From Phymatolithon calcareum (lineage: Eukaryota > Rhodophyta > Florideophyceae > Hapalidiales), in the NCBI GenBank assembly GCA_977006965.1, contig OZ345357.1, positions 2,542,001 through 2,606,000 of the forward strand: a stretch of 64,000 nucleotides of DNA. Direction: 5' to 3'. Shown piece by piece: positions 44,581 through 53,743 of the stretch (positions are counted from its first letter, which is position 1; the number at the start of each line of letters is the position of its first letter). The notes below the pieces were generated by a model, which ran no database searches, had not been told where the DNA came from, and saw only the letters and a program-made list of their open reading frames with translations. Position numbers and translations under genes: made by a program.

Positions 44581-45522
44581 ATGGCGCGCCATGTCGGTTC
44601 GCATATCTCCTTTGCCAACCCGGTAACCGTATCTGCTCTTGATGCCGCTCTTCACGGTGGAACTCCGCCCCATCAATTCGAAGTATTCATCCGCTCTGCT
44701 CCGGACTCCGATTCAGAGACTGAAGCTGAAGGTCCGCATGTTGCGTCAGGCCGCGTCGTCAACATTGCTCCTCGACCGCGAAACGTCCCCATGAGCTCAC
44801 ACTTACGCAATGGATTATCAGCCTCACCTTTACAAGACCCGTTGTCCCGCTCCAAACCTGCATCGCCGTCACAGTCATCGACATCGTCGTCATCGTCCGT
44901 GGGTTCACAATGTGTTCGCCCAACCCTTCTTCTCACAGCGCTGCCAGTGAGACGCAAATTGGAAATTCTCGAGCGTATATCGAGCGATTCATCTCGAAAG
45001 TTCCGCGTGCGCGATCCAACCTCCGGTTCAAAACTGTTTGGCATAGACAGAGGTGAGAGCGGCCCATGCGTCAGATGTTCCTCCGGCGCTGTGTTGTGGA
45101 GCGTACTACCGTATTCGCATGGCGGGACGGAAAGTGCGCGCGGTCGCATTCTACACAAGAATGGAAGCTCGTTTTATGTCGTCATGGCAGCCCATCGATG
45201 GGCACCGCGAATTGAGCGCCGCGCATATGGACATGTGCATGCGTTGCCGCACATCAAACGCACTCCGGAGCTGGCCCTTGAGGTTCACGCCGACTCGCTT
45301 GGAAAGAGGTATCAAGTGTTTGGACGCGACGTTAGCAGCAATACAAGGCAGGTTATCACGACTGCGAAGCGGTCAACGCGCTTTCAGAACGTCAAGGAGG
45401 GCGGTGTGCGTGAAGTGGCGGTTTGGGAAGTCGATGTTGAGGCTAATGTGGACTCTGCAATGATGTCGGCGATGATTGTTGTGCTCAATGAGTGGGAGGT
45501 ACGCCCTCCTGCAACTTCGTAG
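44581..45522 (+). CDS. LURP-one-like domain protein (tentative)
   Basis: 313 residues from the ATG at 44581 (an in-frame GTG lies at 44557). The N-terminal half is low-complexity (acidic SDSETEAEG, long Ser run). The C-terminal half resembles the LURP-one-related/tubby-like beta-barrel: FRVRDPTSGSKLF, SSFYVVMAAHRWAPR, YQVFGRDVSSNTRQVITTAK, then VWEVDVEANVDSAMMSAMIVVLNEW, the hydrophobic C-terminal helix preceded by a V...(G)VD signature typical of that fold. The usual Gly of GVD is Asn here. Function is unknown; LOR proteins in plants are linked to defence, and tubby-like relatives bind phosphoinositides. The assignment rests on pattern only. Confidence 0.6.
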   Translation: MARHVGSHISFANPVTVSALDAALHGGTPPHQFEVFIRSAPDSDSETEAEGPHVASGRVVNIAPRPRNVPMSSHLRNGLSASPLQDPLSRSKPASPSQSSTSSSSSVGSQCVRPTLLLTALPVRRKLEILERISSDSSRKFRVRDPTSGSKLFGIDRGESGPCVRCSSGAVLWSVLPYSHGGTESARGRILHKNGSSFYVVMAAHRWAPRIERRAYGHVHALPHIKRTPELALEVHADSLGKRYQVFGRDVSSNTRQVITTAKRSTRFQNVKEGGVREVAVWEVDVEANVDSAMMSAMIVVLNEWEVRPPATS

Positions 45523-46705
45523 AGTTGCTGTATTTTCGTTTTTTCGCAGAAAAATGCATGCAATACTCACATAGTGGTATGTAGCGTCTGGGCAAACGCA
45601 CAGTGCAGGATGTCGCGTGTTTCGAAACGCGAATTAAGTTTTCGAGTCCTTGTGCGCTTTGCCATTTTTGAATCTTACTCTTACTTGAACCGTTTCAACC
45701 TTTAAGCTTAAATAAATTTACAGAAAGCGTCACAGCGAAGCTACATAGCCACACTTTACCTTCTCGCCTTGTTTGGGCGTTTGGCTCATGCATTTTCCCG
45801 GGAGTAGTCAAGTGTGGAAAACTAGTTCAACGGGGCCCGCTGTCCAATCTATAAGCCAGGGCCTGACCTTCCTCAACTTCATCACCGTGCCGACCGCGTT
45901 TCAGACTTCGTTCCAATGGGACGAACACCACGTCATCACCTTGCATGTAAATATTTCTGTCTGATGTTCTCCTATTGACCTCCAAGCGATTCACGACAAT
46001 ACTGTACAATCATTTCGGCACGACTTTCCATTGCCATGCCTTACATCGCCGATTGGTGCGGTCTTCTTGCATAAAATGAATACAAGTATTGAAATGAAGT
46101 GTGGACGTCCATCCAAAAAAAGGAGTAACGGAAAACCGTCTTGCTGCTAATAGATAAAGACGGTACTGCGTGGACACGAAGCGCTTAAAGCTCAGATGTA
46201 ACGCTTCAGCACCGCTTTGCATTTTTTCGAGGACGAAACCAAAAACAGTAAGTCGTGGCATGAACAATGACAAGATGCAAAAAAAATGGAGCAGGTCAAC
46301 GTGCAATAAGCCTTAAAACAGACCACTACAGCGGGACTATATAATCATTCGCTCGGCAAAGTTACGTTATCGTACGCAACGACATCGAGCCGACCCGACC
46401 TACTTAATATGGACTGCGGTTAACTTCACGGCCCATATAACACACCAAAAAAACAGAAACTGATTTTGGCCTCTACTGCCTTTCTCATCGCATTGTATAC
46501 AAGCGCAGAATGCAGAGCGAAATCGATAAACCCAAGACTGCAGGCAAAGAAGAGAGCAAGGTCAAAACCAGAGAAGGCGCTTTATTTTTCTCGGAACGGC
46601 GGCAGTGACAGACCGGTTGCAGAGAGCACACGCATGTTACAGTACTCTTCGGAGGTGGAGGTCGGACTTCGTTCTCCGTTATTTCTTTGATGCATTTTTG
46701 AAGGT
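45523..46705. other. Intergenic, no gene seen
   Basis: About 1.2 kb of 3' flank and upstream region of the kinase gene. TACTGTAC/TACAGTAC-type motifs occur at about 46002 and 46637. No gene supported. Confidence 0.5.
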
Positions 46706-48322
46706 ATGACAAGGCTGCATATATTAGCCTTGAGCCATGTGCCGCGAAAGCATAGCAAGACACCTTCTGCGGCTCCCAGAGAGCAACCTGCATTTGTGAC
46801 CAACTCTCATCATCGAAAAGGAGGAAGACTAAGACGGCGTGAAAAAAGCGAACATTTAAGTTCTCTCTGGAAATCGAAGCAGCAGGACGCGTCGAATCGT
46901 TCACTCGGTGGCGCACGAAGAATCGGTGCATCTGACGAAAGGGCAGCGTCGTTGCCCGACCTCAACTACGAGGCATCTGAGTTCCAAGCGATGTGCGCGG
47001 CTCGCGCGCCATCGGAAGAACATGATCACCGTGACTCACTCGCGAACGGACCTCGCGCCTCTGCGTCAGGGCAGATTCCAGAGCTGCAATACGGAGCCAT
47101 GGCGAAGCACGAAGGTTATCTCCGACAAGACACGCGACCAGTTCCGTTTGTGAGTGTGAAAGTACGCCGATATGTGCGACTGGAAGGCACGCGTCTGAGT
47201 CTGGCGAAGGCGCCTGATGCAGAGGTGATTTGGAGTTTTGACATTGCCGGCGCACACGTACAGGCGTACGACGAGGACCAGAAAATCTCCGTTTGGTTGA
47301 CGGATAGTATGCGGTCGCGGAGAAGAGTCATCGTTCTTTGCGCAATGGACTCGAAACAGTATTTGAGATGGAGCTTTTGGTTGCGTCGCGCTAGTAAGAG
47401 TGTGCTTGAAATGCACTACGGTATGACGCGTCTGATTAACAAGGGTGCGTTTGCACGCGTAGTTCTTGCGAAGGATCTGCATACAGGTCGTGAATGCGCG
47501 ATTAAGCTTATTGAAAAAAGTAACGCGCCGCCTAGTGCACGCCGTTACTTCGAGCGAGAGGTGCAGATTATGCGACTGGTGTCGCATCCCCATATCGTGA
47601 AGTGCCTCGACATTTTTGATACACGGTTAAGAACGCGCATAGTAATGGAGTATATGGAGGGCGGAATGCTTTCGGAAGCTATTTCACGAAGGGGAAGCGG
47701 GCTTCCCGAGCATGTGGCTCGCCCGATACTTCGCGGCATATTGCAGGGTGTTGAATATTTACATCGCAACGGCATTGTGCATCGCGATTTGAAGCCGGAT
47801 AATTGCTTGTTACCGCGCATGGAGGAACCTTATGGCGACGTTAAGCTGTCCGATTTCGGGCTTTCCAATTTTGTTCCAACCGGGGCGCCGTATAACGGCC
47901 GACTTTGTTCAGAAGAAGCTGTACTAACCAGCGCGGTTGGCAGTCCAGGCTTCGTGGCACCGGAATTGTTTGAGAGTACGTACGGGACGGCGGTGGACTT
48001 GTGGTCCGTCGGGGTCATTTTCTACAACATGCTCTCTGGAGGCGCCATGCCGTTTCCCGGGAGGACGGATAGCGAGGTGCTGCGCTTGGCACGCAAGGGG
48101 GACGTCAATTTTTCTATCGATGCTATCAGGAATATTTCGCGGCCGGCGCGAAATTTGATACTTGGTATGCTCACGGTGTCAGTTGACCAGCGGTTGACCG
48201 CTTCGCAGGCACTTGACCATCCATGGTTTAACATGGTGCACAGACCGGCGGTGATTAATGTAGAAGATCGGAGAAAGTCGAAGGAGACCGGGGATGTGGA
48301 CGAGATCAGCGCTGTGACATAA
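46706..48322 (+). CDS. PH domain / Ser-Thr protein kinase, CAMK-like
   Basis: 538 residues, single exon, ATG at 46706. A basic, disordered N-terminus (1-130) is followed by a PH domain at about 134-232 (HEGYLRQ start, VKVRRYVRLEGTRLSL, and a C-terminal helix KQYLRWSFWLRRA with the conserved Trp). The kinase domain is 238-505: NKGAFARVVLAK glycine loop, K267 in CAIK, HRDLKPDN (359-366), DFG (383-385), and GSPGFVAPE as the APE segment. All catalytic residues are present. An insert (APYNGRLCSEEAVLTSA) lengthens the activation loop. Same architecture as the kinase at 732-2111 but with a clearer PH domain and longer N-terminus; paralogues. Substrate unknown. Confidence 0.9.
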   Translation: MTRLHILALSHVPRKHSKTPSAAPREQPAFVTNSHHRKGGRLRRREKSEHLSSLWKSKQQDASNRSLGGARRIGASDERAASLPDLNYEASEFQAMCAARAPSEEHDHRDSLANGPRASASGQIPELQYGAMAKHEGYLRQDTRPVPFVSVKVRRYVRLEGTRLSLAKAPDAEVIWSFDIAGAHVQAYDEDQKISVWLTDSMRSRRRVIVLCAMDSKQYLRWSFWLRRASKSVLEMHYGMTRLINKGAFARVVLAKDLHTGRECAIKLIEKSNAPPSARRYFEREVQIMRLVSHPHIVKCLDIFDTRLRTRIVMEYMEGGMLSEAISRRGSGLPEHVARPILRGILQGVEYLHRNGIVHRDLKPDNCLLPRMEEPYGDVKLSDFGLSNFVPTGAPYNGRLCSEEAVLTSAVGSPGFVAPELFESTYGTAVDLWSVGVIFYNMLSGGAMPFPGRTDSEVLRLARKGDVNFSIDAIRNISRPARNLILGMLTVSVDQRLTASQALDHPWFNMVHRPAVINVEDRRKSKETGDVDEISAVT

Positions 48323-48788
48323 GATGACGGGGCTCGTTTGAATTAGGTTAGCTTCTGCTATTCTCGCATCAAGCATCACTCCAGGAACTCTGTCGCTCAC
48401 TCTTTCTCACCAAATTTGTCCGCTGCTGTCGAAGCATGTTATTTATTCAGCGTTGAGTATCCAAGTAACCACCACGGAGTTCTTGTACAAATTTTGTTTT
48501 TCTTATTTGATAGCCTGATGAACAGACCTCTTTTTCTCGATACTTGCGTTCCTCGTCCCAACGCATTCTTTATTTGACAAATAATTTAGGTGCGGTGAAG
48601 ACGGTGCATGCACGGTGGGAGCATTGTTCTTTCGCTCGAAAATTTGAGCACAGCTTAAGCTGATAAGGGGCACTACTGTAGTTGTGACAGCACAGCCGTG
48701 CTCAGCTTGACAACCATTTTTGCATCTCTTCGTATGATGTCATACATCGTGCACCTCCGAATCTTGCACCTCCAGCTGAAAGTTGAAA
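48323..48788. other. Intergenic spacer
   Basis: About 465 bp between two plus-strand genes. No feature beyond a likely promoter region. Confidence 0.45.
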
Positions 48789-50987
48789 ATGCACTCACCG
48801 CCGTTGTCCGCCCTCAAACCAGCGCGCGTTGTGCGACACCCTCGCGCTCCGGCCTTTTGTACTGGGATAGCCGTCGGCGCGGCGCAAACACGAATTGCTC
48901 GGAACACGTGCGTGTTCAGAGTGCGGGCTCGCTATGCATATTCCGCGTTTCGGTCACGCCGCCCAATGATGGGGCTCGCTGCAGACTCTCCAGGCGCAAG
49001 CGGCACCGAAGTCGATGCGGATGGCGATGAAGACAGTGGTGGAGGATCCGATGCGGATGAGGATACATTTGTAATGGAGGAAAGTCTTGGACCTGCTGTT
49101 CGAGCGAACCCTTCTTTTCCAGACGTACTTGCCACACCGACGCATTTACTAGCCGGAGCGCGTGGGGCTGGGGATTGCGTGCTAGTTGCTGCAATAGTAG
49201 CTGTAGTGTATGGACTGGTTCTGACTACGGGAAGCTTGTTTTCACACACCCCTTATGCATCTCTCGCGATCCTCACCGATATCGGCGTTTTACCTTGGTA
49301 TGCCGCTCAATCGCTCACTCGAATGTTGGCTGGTTACGCTGTGTCTCTTGTATTCGCGCTTACGTACGCATACATTGCATACCGGGTGCAATTTGCGGCA
49401 CAAGTGCTCATGCTTATTATTGATGTTCTCCAGTCCATCCCACTGCTTTCCTTTCTTCCCGGCGTTGTCCTCGGTCTCATCGCTCTTTTTCCGGGTGCGC
49501 GAATCGGCGTGGAGTTGGCAGCGGTGTTGTTGTTGTTCACAAGCATGGCGTGGAACATGCTCATGGGATTCTACCAGAGTTTGCAGGGCATTCCGAGGGA
49601 CCTAGTTGATGTGGCGCATGCGTTCCGACTGTCGCCGTGGAAACGGTTTTGGACATTAGAGCTGCCTGCCGGTGCCATTGGACTTATTTGGAATTCTGTC
49701 ATATCCGTTGCTGGTGGGTGGTTCTTTCTCATCTCCATCGAGAGCTTTGAGCTTGGGAACAGGGATTTCAGGCTGCCTGGCTTAGGCTCTTTTCTCGCTG
49801 CGGCAGCGGAGGCGGCGGACTACTCTGCGATTCTTGCAGGTCTGGGTGTTGTCATTGCGATTATTGTGGTTATTGACTTTTTTGTGTGGCAGCCGCTCAT
49901 CGCTTGGTCCGCAAAGTACACATATGGAGCGCCGTCTGGAAATACACCAAGGCCGCGCTCACCGGTCCTTCTGTTTCTGCAACGCTCTGCGCTGATGCGA
50001 TCTTTGCATACTCGTGTTCTGGGCCCTCTTTGGGAGTCGTTTGTGAATTTAGGGCAAGGCGCTTCCCGTCCTCTTGCTGTTGTGGGACCAGCCAGTGCAC
50101 GTATCTCTGAAAGTAATGGCGTGGATGTTGGAAATGACAATGAGCAGAGCACGCGGATATCAGTTTTTGACAAACTGTCCCAAAGCGGACCGATTCGATT
50201 CGCAAAAGAGTTGAGAGAAAATGAAAATGTGATGGAGATTGCACAATACACCATGCAAGCGCTTGTTTGTGCCTTCGCATTCGCTGTTGTGGTGATGGCT
50301 GTTTTACGCGCTGTGAAAATGGTTGAAGTCCTTTCTTTTTCCACCTGGCTGTCATTAGGAACTGCGTCACTGCTGACTTTTGGACGTGTTTTTACTGCAT
50401 TAGCACTTTCATTGCTTTGGACAATCCCTGCTGGTGTCGCTATCGGACGTAATAGGGAGCTGTCGGCAAAAATTCAACCCCTGGTGCAGATCGCTGCTTC
50501 CGTGCCTGCAACAGCACTGTTTCCATTTGTGCTTCTGTTCCTTGCCAAACTTGGTGGCGGTCTACAAATTGGATCCGTGGCTTTGATGATGCTCGGCACA
50601 ATGTGGTACGTCTTATTTAACGTCATTGCAGGTGCACAGGCTATACCTGAAGAGCTCTTTGATGTCGACTCGACGTACAATAAGCAGGGCAGATGGCAGC
50701 GATGGCGCACGTTAGTACTTCCCGGGATTTTCCCGTATCTCATAACTGGCATCGTGACAGCAGTCGGTGGTGCATGGAATGCATCAATTGTGTCTGAGTA
50801 CGTCGTGTTTCGCGGTGGTGTCATGAAGACGCATGGACTTGGATCACTCATTTCCGAGGCAGCCGCTTCTGGTAATTACGCCCTTCTACTTGCCGGTACG
50901 GTGGTCATGAGCGTGCTTGTTCTTCTCACCAACCGTTTCGTCTGGGGGCCGCTCTATCAACTCGCAGAAAGCAAGTATCGAATATAG
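48789..50987 (+). CDS. ABC anion transporter, duplicated permease subunit, probably plastid
   Basis: 732 residues from the ATG at 48789. Residues 1-65 are rich in Arg, Ala and Ser and nearly free of acidic residues, a likely transit peptide, followed by an acidic linker (71-100). Two BPD-type permease halves follow, about 130-375 and 485-728, each with several hydrophobic spans and a cytoplasmic EAA loop: DVAHAFRLSPWKRFWTLELP (274-293) and DVDSTYNKQGRWQRWRTLVLP (625-645). This duplicated fused form matches the bacterial NitT/TauT-related anion permeases (COG4986-type) rather than the usual eukaryotic ABC transporters. A separate ATPase and binding protein would be needed; neither is in the window. 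Substrate unknown (nitrate, sulfonate or another anion). Bacterial or cyanobacterial origin is an inference. Confidence 0.82.
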   Translation: MHSPPLSALKPARVVRHPRAPAFCTGIAVGAAQTRIARNTCVFRVRARYAYSAFRSRRPMMGLAADSPGASGTEVDADGDEDSGGGSDADEDTFVMEESLGPAVRANPSFPDVLATPTHLLAGARGAGDCVLVAAIVAVVYGLVLTTGSLFSHTPYASLAILTDIGVLPWYAAQSLTRMLAGYAVSLVFALTYAYIAYRVQFAAQVLMLIIDVLQSIPLLSFLPGVVLGLIALFPGARIGVELAAVLLLFTSMAWNMLMGFYQSLQGIPRDLVDVAHAFRLSPWKRFWTLELPAGAIGLIWNSVISVAGGWFFLISIESFELGNRDFRLPGLGSFLAAAAEAADYSAILAGLGVVIAIIVVIDFFVWQPLIAWSAKYTYGAPSGNTPRPRSPVLLFLQRSALMRSLHTRVLGPLWESFVNLGQGASRPLAVVGPASARISESNGVDVGNDNEQSTRISVFDKLSQSGPIRFAKELRENENVMEIAQYTMQALVCAFAFAVVVMAVLRAVKMVEVLSFSTWLSLGTASLLTFGRVFTALALSLLWTIPAGVAIGRNRELSAKIQPLVQIAASVPATALFPFVLLFLAKLGGGLQIGSVALMMLGTMWYVLFNVIAGAQAIPEELFDVDSTYNKQGRWQRWRTLVLPGIFPYLITGIVTAVGGAWNASIVSEYVVFRGGVMKTHGLGSLISEAAASGNYALLLAGTVVMSVLVLLTNRFVWGPLYQLAESKYRI

Positions 50988-51912
50988 TGGGACGGTTAAC
51001 TATTGTTTTGTCAGATATTCTTATTTCCAGGTTGGAAAACAATAATTCGGAGGGCACATCTGTCCTTTGCGAGCGCCATTTCGATTACATAAGTCATGCC
51101 ACGATCGAAGTGACACGGAGAATACCAACACTGACGACAAGGGATACGCTTCGAGACGCTGAACGTATCTATCAAATGTGAGAGCGAACTTGTCATGAGT
51201 AGTGCAGCGAATGCGATACGGTTTTGGAACAATGACGGCAGGGTCATAGATACATTCAGTGGTTGTACGTTTGTCAGATGTCTTCGACAGACTACTAGAT
51301 AGTTTAAGGTTTTCGCGTATTGTGGTGTACACACAGTCGAGAGCTCCTGCAGTGTGGACCGCATTGGCAGAGTCGTGAACGCAGCCCGCAACATAGGAAC
51401 CTGTTATGTCCACATGCTCGTCGGGAAAGATCGTCCAACTTTTCTAAGTCTTATCGGTTTTCAAACATTTTTTGTTTGTTACACACAAGTATGCCTGGCT
51501 TCTCTACTGTGTTAATATGTGTTGCTCTTAGCAATCTAGTGCATGGTTGGAAGCAATAAGAATAGAGAGGAAAGAACCTTCCACAGGATACGTGGCCCTT
51601 CTCCTTTTTGGAACACAATTTGTGCACAAATCAGCTGATTTAGGATAAAATTCTACGTAGAATTCGCAAAAAATATTGATGGTGGCTGGGATCATATCAT
51701 ACGATATACAGTAGTCTTACGCTGCAAAATGTTTAATCCGCTCTTTTGATCCAGCTTATGATACGCTTATCTCTGTCAGAGGTGCGAATGCCTGCGCTTC
51801 GGTCCAAGAATTGGACTGACGTGACTAAACGAACACTAGCCTCTGGAAGGCTACCTAGCGCGGGCATGTGCGCTTCCCTTCAACAAACCTAACAACAATC
51901 TCTACACCCATC
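50988..51912. other. Intergenic, no gene seen
   Basis: About 0.9 kb. Minus-strand frames at 51011-51413 overlap one another and lack motifs. Confidence 0.45.
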
Positions 51913-53247
51913 ATGCCGCCAAAGAGGTACAAGAAAGATACATGTGTGTGCGCACCGCGCGACGGCTACTCTCAATGGCCCGCCCTGATCGTCCGTCGCC
52001 TCGATGTCCCGGAACAAGAACGTGCGAACTTTCCCCGTGCCTCGGCGGAGAACCGAACAGTCCGCTTTTTCGGATTGGAGTCATGTTTCGCTGTATTTTC
52101 CATCGAAGCACTCTCTGATTATAGCCCAGGCCTTGCATCACGGCACTCCGATATGGATGAAATCTGTCGAGAAGCAGATGCATTTATAGAAAAGAATGGG
52201 CTTGATTTCCAAAGGGTTGCGCTCAACCGTGTTGTTGCACAGCGCGCATCCTTGGTGAAGATGGTCAAGAAGCACAATGAACACATTGAAGAAATCACTA
52301 TAGATGGTGCATCCGACACGGAAGGCAAATCGACAGAAGTTACGAAATCTAAACCGGAACCGCCGGGAAAGCCGCTACCTTCTGCTATCGCCAGAACTCC
52401 CACCAGGTCCTCATCGCGGAGGCGTGATATGACGTCTGTCCCTCTCGCGCGAGAAAACTCCTCTCCGACGCGCATGTTCGCAGGCAAGACCCCTAGATTT
52501 GGACCACCTAGGCAATTACAGTCGCATCAAAAGAGCTCCCCATCGAGCCAGACTTCTGTTCCTGGCCAGACAGTGCCAGAAGTATCGCCTAAGAACAGCA
52601 CAGCGTCAGGCAAGGTCGCAGCACAGACCCAATCACTCTCTACTATCCCGAAGACGCATGTCAAAGCACCGTCGTTTACCGCAACACCATCACCCACACC
52701 CGAGGCAACGAAGCCGTCGGCGGTTCCCCTTATGGTGCCCATCGGGGCGGCAAAGCGGAGGCGCTCGTCAAGCCCTGTCTGGCGTGCGTTCAGCGGTGTT
52801 GACAACGGATCATCTGACGATGAGCGTGATATGGCGGCTTTTGGTCGCATTCTCTCTAAGGCTGCACGATTAGCTGAAGAGTTGGCGTCTCGCAAGGCAT
52901 CCGTCGAGCGTCTGAATCGCGAGGAAACCGAGCTGTGCGAGCGGAAAAAGGTGCAGGAGGACCGCATAGAGGAAGTGAAGATATTGCACGAGGCGCGCGT
53001 CAATGAAATGGAAAAGTACCGAGGAGGACTCCAAGCGGAGCTCAAGGCACTTGAAGAGACTTGTAGTCGTCTTCGTTCAAATAAGGGAGCACTCGAACTT
53101 GAGGTGCGTAAAGTAGGCGACGAGAAGCTGAAGGTTGAAAATGAGAAAAGAACACTTGAGGGTGTTAATCGCGGGCTCCGTCGTGAGAATCGCACACTTG
53201 AAGAGCAGCAGCGTGCGCTCAAGCGTAAGAATGATACCCACAACTGA
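51913..53247 (+). CDS. PWWP-domain protein with C-terminal coiled coil
   Basis: 444 residues from the ATG at 51913 (MPPKRYKKD); upstream in-frame codons lack an ATG. Residues about 9-85 fit a PWWP module: CVCAPRDGYSQWPALIV (the SxWPA form of the motif), then VRFFGLESCFAVF and a helical tail. PWWP domains bind methylated histone tails and DNA. A Ser/Pro/Thr-rich disordered middle (130-290) leads to a long coiled coil (about 310-440: LAEELASRKASVERLN, then repeating E/R/L heptads). This suggests a dimeric chromatin-associated protein. No catalytic domain is visible. Confidence 0.78.
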   Translation: MPPKRYKKDTCVCAPRDGYSQWPALIVRRLDVPEQERANFPRASAENRTVRFFGLESCFAVFSIEALSDYSPGLASRHSDMDEICREADAFIEKNGLDFQRVALNRVVAQRASLVKMVKKHNEHIEEITIDGASDTEGKSTEVTKSKPEPPGKPLPSAIARTPTRSSSRRRDMTSVPLARENSSPTRMFAGKTPRFGPPRQLQSHQKSSPSSQTSVPGQTVPEVSPKNSTASGKVAAQTQSLSTIPKTHVKAPSFTATPSPTPEATKPSAVPLMVPIGAAKRRRSSSPVWRAFSGVDNGSSDDERDMAAFGRILSKAARLAEELASRKASVERLNREETELCERKKVQEDRIEEVKILHEARVNEMEKYRGGLQAELKALEETCSRLRSNKGALELEVRKVGDEKLKVENEKRTLEGVNRGLRRENRTLEEQQRALKRKNDTHN

Positions 53248-53743
53248 TGCAGTGCGAAATTTAAAAGTAATTTCCATGGTCGCATCCGATGTTGCTCCTT
53301 TGCAGGCACTATCTTTTTTGTTTTTTCGTCTGTGCCATGGTTTCGGGGACCGCTGTCCAAGGCAATCGCCACGGCCGACGAATAAAAATTTAATGCTGAA
53401 ACGCAAGGTCGACCGATGCGTTTAGCTAACTATGTTGTCCTTTCCTGGTCATAGGGATCACAGCCAGTTTATAGCCTCCTAATTTTTAACAAAAAAGTGC
53501 TCACTCAAAATGATAAGATTATTTTAAAATTTTCTTGGAATCCAGAACTCGAGTGCCAATTCATCAGTCAAGTCTCGAGCATCAAGGACCCTAATCGTCG
53601 TGGCATGCGCATTGTCCAAGGCCACCAAGAAGCGTAAAAAGCCAGTGTTTTCGCCACATTGGACCAAGAAGACGTGCAATGCGCGAAGCTCTCAGTCATT
53701 CCTTTGACTTTTGCAACGCGCAGAAGCGCAGGCAGTTGCAAAC
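53248..53743. other. Intergenic spacer
   Basis: About 495 bp between two plus-strand genes; no gene or repeat recognised. Confidence 0.45.
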
